From Cristatella mucedo (lineage: Eukaryota; Bryozoa; Phylactolaemata; Cristatellidae), in contig WPIO01000184.1 in assembly GCA_009760855.2 (NCBI GenBank), forward strand, positions 40,001-104,000: DNA of 64,000 bases, in the 5' to 3' direction. Under the pieces are notes generated by a model that had not been told where the DNA came from, ran no database searches, and saw only the letters and a program-made list of their open reading frames with translations. The position numbers were made by a program, and so were the translations under genes. Shown in pieces: positions 54,806-64,000 of the stretch; positions within the stretch are counted from its first letter, which is position 1, and the number at the start of each line of letters is the position of its first letter.

Positions 54806-55048
54806 ATGAACCAAGTTTCGATTGTGCTTGTGATCACCAGTTGGACGACCCTGCTCCTGGTGACACGCATCACCCTCGTCGCGCCGACGACAAATCAGCG
54901 GTAGAACGGACTAATCGGCAGCACCCATGATGCAAATGGCGTGACGGTGGACAGCCTTGCGATGGAGGCTGTGGAGTACGTCGTGACGGGCGCATGCAGC
55001 GAACAGTGCCTTCTGGACATAGCACAACAAGCCAGCACCAGCCGCGTC
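54806..55048 (+). pseudogene. IL-17-like exon 1b, locus D, truncated
   Basis: ATG at 54806 (MNQVSIVLVITSWTTLLLVT) then TAG at 54902-54904. Similarity continues through DSLAMEAVEYVVTGACSEQC to about 55048 (ASTSRV), where the exon stops abruptly at the edge of the 120-bp repeat region. The end of exon 1b, the intron and exon 2 are missing. Confidence 0.72.
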
Positions 55049-55049
55049 T

Positions 55050-55600
55050 TAAGCTGATTTCCCCTCCGTAGAAGATCATCCAGTAACATTTAGGATCTTT
55101 TCAAAAGCAGAAGTACTGAAGACCTCGGTTTTAAATCGGAGAAAAAACAGCCTGATTTTGTTTAGCAACAGGAGAGCCTTGTAGGGCCATCGCCGAAGCT
55201 TGCACTGGCGACGAAGAATCACCCACCGCAGGAATCAAACTCACGACCTCGGCTACCATGAGCTCCTAGCAACCGACTGACCTGGCCCCTCCACTGCCGC
55301 CACAGCCGCCTCTGCCACCCAGGCGTCAGACGAAACCGTACCTCTCAAAGTGAGTGCATCTGCAAAGTCGTTTTATTTTCTCCTACGCATCGATGTGAGG
55401 TCAGAAAACATCGCCAGGTCACTGCTTCCGGTTACTGTTCTTGCCCTCGACTCGCTCATCCTGCCTCCGTCTTCCACACTTGCTCCAGCTCCCCTCCTCT
55501 TCTTTCTTTGGCGCTCTCTACTCCTCCCTCTCTTTCTCACTATGTCGTGAAAGCAACCGTCTTACCAAATAAACCATCACGTGTCACCAGAAAAACACCC
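55050..55600. repeat. Satellite cassette I (SINE-like plus spacer)
   Basis: A divergent 120-bp unit (55060-55135), then GAAAAAACAGCCTGATTTTG, a minus-strand tRNA-like element (55195-55300; B-box-like GTGAGTTTGATTCCTGC), a spacer (CCGCCTCTGCCACC ... CGATGTGAGGTCAGAAAACA) and GTCGTGAAAGCAACC. The same order recurs at 56240-56890 and 58640-59365. Confidence 0.7.
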
Positions 55601-56310
55601 GAAACAACGAGAAATATGCTGAGGTTATTTACCAACTATTCAAGACATCAGGTAACATTTATGATAATTTCACAAGCAGAAGTACTGGAACACATCCGTT
55701 TGAAATTCGAGAAACACCCGGACGTGGTAAGGTGTTTTCCCATATATTCAAGGACATCCTGTAAGGTTATTAGTAATGTCACAAGCAGAAGTACTAGAGA
55801 ACCTCCGCTTGAAATCCGAGAAACACCCGATACAACAAGAAGCATGGTAAGGTGATTTTCCATCTATTTAAGGATATTCTGTAACATTTATGATAATTTC
55901 ACAAGAAGAAGTAATGGAACACTCTAGCTTGAAACTCGAGATACACCCGAATCAACTAAAAACATAGTGAGGTTATTTCCCGTATATTCAAGGACATCCT
56001 GTAACGTTAATGATAATTTGACAAGCGGAAGTACCAGAGAACCTTTGTTTGAAATCCGAAGAATACCGGAAACAACGAGATACATTGATGGGCTATTTCC
56101 CATCTATTCAAGGAAATTGAGAAAAATCTATAATGAGTTTTTAAGCACAAGTACTGGAACACCTTCGTTTGAAAAAATAGAAACACTCGAAACAACTAGA
56201 AACGCGGTGAAGTTATTTTCCATCTATTCAAGGATATCCTGTAATATCTATGATAATTTATCAAGCAAAAGTACAGGAGACCTAGGTTTGAAATCAGAGG
56301 AAAAAACAGC
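55600..56310. repeat. 120-bp tandem repeat, array I
   Basis: About six units. A typical unit contains CATCTATTCAAGGACATCCT, GATAATTTCACAAGCAGAAG, TACTGGA and GAAACACCCGAAACAACGAG. One plus-strand frame is open across units (55967-56332), with a 40-residue period seen as LFPIYSRTSCNV and FEIRxxPETTR. Confidence 0.88.
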
Positions 56311-56806
56311 CTGTTTTTGTATTGCGACATGAGCCTTTTAGGGCTATCACTGCTGCTTGCAGTGGAGATAAAGAGTCGCCCACCACAGGAATAAAACTGA
56401 CGACCTCGGGTGCCATGGGCAGGGAGCCGCCGACTGATCTGGCCACACCACTGCCGCCACAGCCGCCTCTGCCACTCAGGCATCAGATGAAACCATACCT
56501 ATCTAATAAAGTGCAACTATAAAGTCGTTTCTTTGCTTCGCATCGATGTGACGTAGACGAACATCGCGAAATCATCGCTCCCGGTTGCTGTTCTTTCCCT
56601 CGATTCACTCATTCTGCCTCAGCCTCCGGCACTTGCTCCACCTCCCCTCCTGTTTTATAATAATAATGATAATAATATTGCACTTGATAAAGTGCCCTCA
56701 GAGAACTTAATCTCTTTCTAGGCGCTTTACATTTGCTGCAAAGTGATACGCAATAGAATAGTAAGTAAAATCTTCTTGAATTGGCCCTCTCTCCCCCTCC
56801 CTCCTT

Positions 56807-56862
<56 letters not shown>

Positions 56863-56890
56863 GGTCGTGAAAGCAACCACCTTACCAAAA
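56240..56890. repeat. Satellite cassette II with L2 tail and (TC)n
   Basis: tRNA-like element on minus at 56360-56460, spacer, then an L2 3' hairpin on minus (56658-56775), then (TC)n at 56805-56861 ending in CTCTAG|GTCGTGAAAGC. The L2 tail is absent from the other two cassettes and so inserted later. Confidence 0.72.
56658..56775 (-). mobile_element. L2-type LINE 3' end
   Basis: AATAATATTGCACTTGATAA, AGTGCCCTCAGAGAACTTAA and TTTACATTTGCTGC on plus are the complement of the L2 terminus, with a TAA/TGA-rich microsatellite at the left. Confidence 0.82.
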
Positions 56891-58639
56891 AAGCCATCAC
56901 GTCTTACTAGAAAAACACCCAAAACAAACAGAAACACGGTGAGGTTTTTTCCGTATACTCAAGGACATTCTGTTATGTAAATGATATTTTCAAAAGCAGA
57001 AACACTGGAGAACCTCCGTTTGAAATACAAAAATCACCCTAAACAACAGGAAACATGGTAAGGTTATTTCCCATCTGTTCAAGCACATCCTGTAATATTT
57101 ATGATAATTTCACAACCAGAAGTACTCAAGAATCTCCGTATGAAATCAGAGAAACACCCGAAATCACGTGAAAAATCGTAGGGCTATTCTCCGTCTATTC
57201 AAGACATCCAGTAACATTTGTAATAATTTCATTAGCAGAAGTACTGGAACACCTCCATCTGAATATCGAGAAACACCCAAAACAATGTGAAACATGGTAA
57301 GGTGATTTCTAATCTATTCAATGACATCCTGTGACGTTAATGTTAATTTCACATGCAGAAGTATTGGAACACCTCAGTTTAAAATTCGAGAAACACCCGA
57401 AACAACAAGAAACATAGTGAGGTTATTTCTCGTATATTCAAAGACATCCTGTAACCTTAATAATAATTTCACAAGCGGAAGTACTGGAGAACCTCTGTTT
57501 GAAGTCCGACGAACACCCGAAACAACGAGAAAAACGGCGGGGCTATTTTAGATCTATTCAAGGAAATCGAGAAAAAAGTACGATGATTTTATAAGCAGAA
57601 GTACTGGAACACCTTCTTTTGAAAATTGAGAAGCACTGGAAACAACGAGAAACATGGTAAGGTTATTTCCTATCTATTCAAGGACATCATGTAACGTTAA
57701 GGATAATTTCACAAGTAGAAGTACTAGAAAACCTTCATTTGAAATCCGAGAAGCATCCGAAACAACGAGAAACATGGTGGAGGTTTTTCCCATATATTCA
57801 AGGACATCCTGCTACGTTAAGGATAATTCGACAAATACAAGTACTAGAGAACCTTCGTTTGAAATCCAAGAAACACCCGAAACAACGAGAAACATGGTAA
57901 CGTGATTTCTCATCTATCCAAGGATATCCTGTAACGTTAATGATAATTTCACAAGCAGATGTTCTGGAAGACCTCCGTTTGAAATTCGAGGAACACCCTA
58001 AACAACATTAAGCGAGGTGAGGTTTTTTCCCATATATTCAAGGAGATCATGTAACGTTAACGATAATATCAATAGCGAAAGTACTGGAGAACCTCTGTTT
58101 GAAATCCGAGAAACACACGAAACAACGAGAAACATGGTAAGGTGATTTCCCATCTATTCAAGGACATCCTGTATCACATACAATAATTTCACTAGCAGGA
58201 GTAGTGAAGAACCTCTGTTTGAAATCAGAGAAACACCCGAGACCACGTGAAACATGGTAAGGTGATTTCCCATCTATTCAAGACAACCACAAACAGTTAT
58301 GATAATTTCACTAGCAGAAGTACTGGAACACCTCCGTCTGAAAATCGCGAAATACCCGAAACAACACGAAACATGGTAAGATTATTTCCCATACATTCCA
58401 GAACATAATGCAACATTAATAATAATTTCACAATACTGGAGAACCTCCTTTTGAAATCCGAGGAACGCTCGAAACAACAAGAAAAATGGCGGGGCTATTT
58501 TGCATCTATTCTAGGAAATCAAAAAAAACGTATGATGATTTTATAAGCAGAAGTACTGGAACACCTTCGTTGAAAATAGAGAAACACTCGAAACAACTAG
58601 AAACATGGTATGGGTATTTCCCGTCTATTCAAGGATATC

Positions 58640-59364
<725 letters not shown>

Positions 59365-59365
<1 letters not shown>

Positions 59366-60430
59366 ACCACCTTACTAAATGAGCCATCACGTCTCACCAG
59401 AGAAACATCCAAAACGACGAGAAACAAGGTGAGGTTCTTTCCCATATAGTCGTGGACATCATGTAAGGTTAAGGATAATTTCACAAGCAGAAGTACTGAA
59501 GAACCTCCGTTTGAAATCCGAGAAACACCCGAAACGACGAGAAACATGTTAAGGTCTTTTCCCATATAATCAAGGCATCCAGTAACATTTATGATAATTT
59601 GTCTAGCAGAAGTACTGGAACACCTCAGCTTGAAAATCGAGAAACACCCGACACAACAAGAAATATATTAAGGTTTGTTCCGATATATTTGAGACACCCA
59701 GCAACATGTATGATAATTTCACTAGCAATAGTACCGGAACACCTCCGTTTGAAAATAGAGAGACACCCTAAACAACGAGAAACATGGCGCGGTCAATTCC
59801 CATGTATTCAAGGAAATCGAGTAAAATTAATGATTATTTCATAAGCAGAAGTACTGGAGTACGTCCGTTTGAAATCAGAGAAACACCCGAAACAATGAAA
59901 AACTTGGTACGATCATTTCCCGTCTATTAAATCACATCAAGTAACATTTACGATTATATTATAAGAGGAAGTACTGGAGCACCATTTGATATCAGAGAAA
60001 CAACCTCAATAGAGAAAAACATGCTAAGGTTATGTATGTATCATCTATTCAAGGACACTCAGTAACACGTATAATGTTTTCACGTCGAAGTACTGGAGCA
60101 CCTTAGTTTGAAATCAGAGAAGCCCCCGAAGCAAATCGAAACACGATTGTGATTTTTCGCGTCTATTCGACGACATCCAGCAATAGTCATGAAAATTTCA
60201 CGAGCAGAAGTACTGTAGCACCTTTTTAAATCATAGAAACACCCAAAACAACAAGAAACGGTAAGGTTATTAATCATCTATACAACGACTTATAGTAATA
60301 GCTATGATAATTTCACAAGGAGAAGTATCGGAGCACCTGTGCTTGAGGCTGTAGAAACGCCCGAAACAACGAGAAACATAGTTTGATTATTTCTCATCTA
60401 ATTAATGACAACGAGTAATATTTACGACAG
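59365..60430. repeat. 120-bp tandem repeat, array III
   Basis: About nine units, increasingly diverged toward 60430 (last unit near CGAGTAATATTTACGACAG). This gradient is typical of the edge of a satellite array. Confidence 0.85.
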
Positions 60431-62640
60431 TTGGCGATGCTGTACAGGTCAGTAAGTTCCATTTAACGGTCGGAGCATAAACGCTACTCATTTCCTAGTT
60501 TATTCATAATGAATGAAGATTCGTCTCATTTAGGTTGAGTAGTACACCTTAAGTAGCACTTCTTCTCTAGGGCGAGTCAACGCCACAGTTACTTGGCGGT
60601 AAAGCAATTCCACTAAAGTTTGAACCCCCTCCGGCTTGCAGGTTAAAGGGAGCACGGATTTGTAAGGCAGTGCTAATGTTTTGGCGGGAGGAATTGTGGG
60701 AAAAGTTCATTTCAGGTCCGACGTGATCGGCGAAGATGAGTCCGACACTGATACACAGCCAGCTGATGTGGTTAAAGATCCTGTAGTCACTATTTTAACA
60801 AATAAATCTGAGGTATGTGGAACTCGAATGGCAACGCAAATCATCGAACCACCTATCAAACAAAGGTTCCGTAAACTGGACAAAGGTCTCGAGACTAAAA
60901 TGTCAACCGTCCCATTAAAAGACACGCAGAGTATGAAACTGATGCATATCAATCCAAAAGAATGCAAGAGACAGTAGAACTCGAAAAATCAATATGTGTT
61001 CTAATACTATAGCTGGTAGAACTGGCTCCATTTGAAAACTGCCTAACCAGTTCCCAGATCCATCGTCGAACAATGCATTCGACTACTGAAACTTGTCGTC
61101 TTGGCTAGACTCTAGTCTCGCCAAGCTAAATGAAACAACAAATGGGGCTGAAATTCAGCAGGCCTTCTTACCTGTAGGATGTAAATTAAAAACCAAGCTC
61201 ACCAGCTCAATGTGGCATCTTCATTGTGCGTCGCCACAAGAAGCTTTACAACGGCAAGCTGTAACCGAAACCATAGATCAGTCGAGCTTAGAAAAATGTC
61301 CCGTAACTTGGGATATCGATACCAGTTAAACGACAGACCGATATTTTCGACGACGAATAAAGCGTTCCAGAAACCGAGATCATTGATCGAGTGTCAGGTT
61401 TTGCAAGTCCTTCAAATAACAACTCGACCCGACTGTATAGGATCATCGATAAGCTAGCCATTTCAATAAATTGTACAATACCGCCGAAAAAACGTGTGCA
61501 TGAAAATGGAAGTGGTTTTCGCAATATGGGCAACGTCCCAAAAAGATTGCCGTGAGAAATGTTTGCCGTGTCAACATCTAGTGATGGCCATTGGCCGGCA
61601 TAATTGAAAGTCACCATAAAAGAGCACGAGCCCAAAAATAACAAACTAAAATGTTGTGCTGGTTTTGACACCTAGAATATCTGGCCGGAGGTAAGTCAGT
61701 GATCCTTTCTTGAGCTGGAAACATGTAGCAGGATGAGCCCAATCACCGCCCCTCCCCCTGATGAACCTGCCAAGCAGTAAATTTTAGCAGCCCCCTTAAA
61801 ATATCCTAGCAGCAAGTGTTCAGCCGATGCTGGGAGGGGTAAGAAACTCTGCTCTGAGCACAAGACCTTGGACAGAATCGGAGCAATGCTTGCTCAGCTG
61901 TTAAACAGAGGACCGATGATGATGATACCATCAACGGCTAATAGCAAGACAGCTGCTCAGTGCCGCCTCGGTGAAGCCCAAGCAAGAGAACAGTAGGCAG
62001 CACTTCTCGAAAGCCGAGCTGGTGGCCTCCTTACTCCCCACGGTCACGTGCTTCAGAGCCAGCAGCACAGTCGATGGACCGCGGCCTGTACCTGAGGCTG
62101 CCACGTCCTGCCCACCGATCGCTGCAGGCAGCCACCAAGAGCCGTCGCTCGCAAAAAGACTGCAAGCAGACGAACTGCCGCACCTGCATTGCTTGTACAG
62201 ACATGAAGCAGTTTGCAGGGCCTGCAGAATGCTCAAGGCATGCATTTACCAGTGCTGCATCATGGTACAGAAGTGAAGGCCACCGTGTTGTCTAATGAAA
62301 ATCACAAGTGCAAGACGTATGCAATGAGGACTGTGGCATTCTGATAGTGATCGCTCAGTGATAGAACAACGCTCCGAACTATAATAAAAACGTCAGCTTT
62401 TCAAAATAACGAACTGCCAACACGAGGTCAAACCTAAGTAGACTAGTCAATGGCATGAACCCGAAAAGTCGGGACCCTCACTGCCCGGCTCATAGCAACT
62501 TGTTGCAAACTGTATTCTAAGGCATACTTCTCAATTACCTGCCAGAAACATGTTTACATCTGATCACATACAGGAAGTTATATTTTTGGCAGCTAGACAG
62601 TCATTAGGGATAATGTATAAAGAATGTACTGCCGCAGGGG
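60431..62640. other. Unassigned region with short open frames
   Basis: Plus-strand frames at 60681-60977 (98 codons, containing DPVVTILTNKSEVCGTRMA), 61093-61457 and 61971-62295 are not low-complexity but match no family I recognise. A Cys-rich stretch at 62155-62190 (DCKQTNCRTCIACTD) lacks a matching upstream domain. They may be fragments of one old gene or mobile element. Confidence 0.35.
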
Positions 62641-62654
62641 GCGCTGCAATGGGG

Positions 62655-62768
62655 GAATGTCGGAAAATATTCTCCCGGCTCTTCACAGCGATCCGGCCAG
62701 CTGCTATTGACAACAGTCTCACCAACTTCAGATATGAGTGCGAAAGCAGGCGTGAGGCCAAATGAATG
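62655..62768. repeat. 114-bp direct repeat, left copy
   Basis: GAATGTCGGAAAATATTCTC ... GTGAGGCCAAATGAATG. It nearly matches 63093-63207 and flanks an L2 fragment. Confidence 0.85.
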
Positions 62769-63092
62769 ATAATAATAACAATAATAATGCACTTGATAAA
62801 GCGCCCTCAGAGAACTCAATCTCTTTCTAGGTGCTTTACATTTGCTATAAAGGGAAATGCAATTGAATGGTGATTAATATCATGCGTGGTAAACGAATAA
62901 AATGAACAACATGTTTAGGGGTGACGTGCACAGGGTCAGCATGCAAATGTGGTTAGTGGCAGCATGCACAGTGTCAGCATGCATAAACACATGAAGGACG
63001 AATCATAGGGACCCACTAAATGCTGTCCTAAATAGGTTTTTTTTAGGTTCTTTTTAAATGTGGTCAAGTCAGGGATGTGCTGACGCAGGTCA
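62764..63092 (-). mobile_element. L2-type LINE 3' end between direct repeats
   Basis: Minus-strand 3' end with TAA-type tail at left, hairpin (AGCGCCCTCAGAGAACTCAA) and the start of the C-terminal coding region at right (TTAAATGTGGTCAAGTCAGG). Truncated at TGACGCAGGT|CAGAATGTCGG. Confidence 0.87.
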
Positions 63093-63207
63093 GAATGTCG
63101 GGGAAATATTCTCGCGGCTCTTCACAGCGATCCGGCCAGCTGCTCTCGACAGCAGTCTCACCAACTTCAGATATGAGTGCGAAAGCAGGCGTGAGGCCAA
63201 ATGAATG
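63093..63207. repeat. 115-bp direct repeat, right copy
   Basis: Differs from the left copy by a handful of bases (for example CTCGACAGCAG against ATTGACAACAG). Confidence 0.85.
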
Positions 63208-63312
63208 CAATCACTAAGGCCGTTGCAATTATTTCAGCGAACGGTACGTACTGGTAAAAGACCTGATTCGCATTCAACAGGAAAAACTAAAAAACGAGGG
63301 AACGGCCAAAAA

Positions 63313-63448
63313 ATATAATTCATTTGTATAGCGCCCCAAGAGAACTTAATCTCTTTTCAGGCGCTTCACATATGCCTCGGGGCACGAGCACACAACCTCA
63401 GCCAGACCTTGGTCGGGGCTAGCACCTTAACCACTGGACCAAACCAAG
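63313..63448 (-). repeat. tRNA-derived SINE
   Basis: The complement of the family: ATTCATTTGTATAGCGCCCC, hairpin, CGGGGCACGAGCACACAACC (B-box area) and CCTTAACCACTGGACCAAAC (A-box area). Confidence 0.8.
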
Positions 63449-64000
63449 AGATAAGTAGAATCACAAGACAGCCGGCATTCGCCTAATAGGTGACAAAGAG
63501 GCGGAAGTTCGCGCTCTAGCGGGCGCGCGCCGGAAGCATCTGCGAAGTCGGAGACAGTCCATCTCCGCAAGGCGGACGGCACAAAAGGAATAACCAGTGA
63601 AAGCATGCACCCACTCGTGACCGCCGCTTTAATCTCAGCGCGACAGCACACCTCAAGCATTCGCAACGACTTCGCTCTGCTCCTCGTGACGAAGTACCGT
63701 CGGCATTCTATTATCCCTGCACTGGCAACGTTCATACGTAAACGCACACTATATCAGTGGCTGCGAATTGACATTGGTCGAGCATTGCCCGCTCCAGCTT
63801 AGAAAACAAGCAGTAAGAATAAAAAATTATCTACAAGTATCGCAAGATGGTATCATAAGTATCGCAAGGCAGTCGACATTCACCCAATGGGCACAGCAAG
63901 ATATATCTAATCTGAACCTGTCTATCATTTCTTTGTATCTCATGCCTGCAGCACCAGTCGAAGCAATTCAACTTCCACGGAAAACAGATCTGTAACATTA
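63449..64000. other. Unassigned end of window
   Basis: No gene or repeat is recognised. Short frames on both strands (63427-63747 minus, 63768-63995 plus) have no motif. Confidence 0.4.

Noticed and set aside
55195-55300. Possible tRNA genes in the satellite cassettes
   Set aside because: The three copies differ in the anticodon-arm region and lack paired stems; they behave as parts of a repeated cassette.
62074-62295. piggyBac-like Cys-rich C-terminus
   Set aside because: Cysteine spacing does not clearly match, and no DDE/D catalytic region or TTAA-flanked inverted repeats are seen.

Overview
The window is metazoan genomic DNA, most likely from an invertebrate. It is AT-leaning, has spliced genes, and is full of LINEs, SINEs, an LTR element, satellites and microsatellites, with no prokaryotic gene layout. 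The phylum cannot be fixed from the sequence. An expanded IL-17-like gene family together with L2-type LINEs would fit a marine invertebrate such as an echinoderm, cephalochordate or mollusc; this is inference.

The only convincing host genes are a dispersed cluster of interleukin-17-like cytokine loci, all on the + strand: A (15.4-17.6 kb), B (39.9-42.1 kb), C (49.1-50.4 kb) and D (54.4-55.05 kb). Loci E (28.0-28.5 kb) and F (36.1-36.6 kb) keep only a promoter and a first signal-peptide exon. Locus B reads as an intact two-exon gene: signal peptide, phase-2 GT/AG intron of 370 bp, 159 residues, eight cysteines and an IL-17-type C-x3-C ... C-x-C arrangement. A, C and D carry separate lesions. 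Each full locus has two tandem, mutually similar first exons (1a and 1b), both starting with a signal peptide; exon 1b has its own TATA box.

The loci sit in segmental duplications. 14.05-18.5 kb matches 38.5-43.0 kb, continued by 20.0-23.4 kb = 43.0-45.7 kb; 47.8-51.4 kb is a partial third copy. Other duplicated blocks are 5.4-6.95 = 46.3-47.8 kb, 7.1-9.0 = 31.0-33.3 kb, 23.4-24.4 = 35.1-36.1 kb, 28.0-28.7 = 36.1-36.7 kb, and 33.3-34.6 = 44.95-46.3 kb.

Mobile elements fill most of the rest. One near-full-length L2-type LINE (24.4-28.0 kb) has endonuclease and reverse transcriptase broken by one frameshift, and many 5'-truncated relatives are present. A second LINE family ends in GTGGAGTTACAGA. 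tRNA-derived SINEs share the L2 3' hairpin. A 2.26 kb LTR element (20.16-22.41 kb) encodes only a Gag-like protein with a 21-bp heptad-repeat tail. From 55 to 60.4 kb lies an array of about 30 copies of a 120-bp repeat, interrupted by three cassettes (tRNA-like SINE, spacer, TC microsatellite). A degraded C2H2 zinc-finger sequence lies at 10.5-10.9 kb. The regions 1-0.7, 51.9-53.8 and 60.4-62.6 kb hold nothing recognisable.
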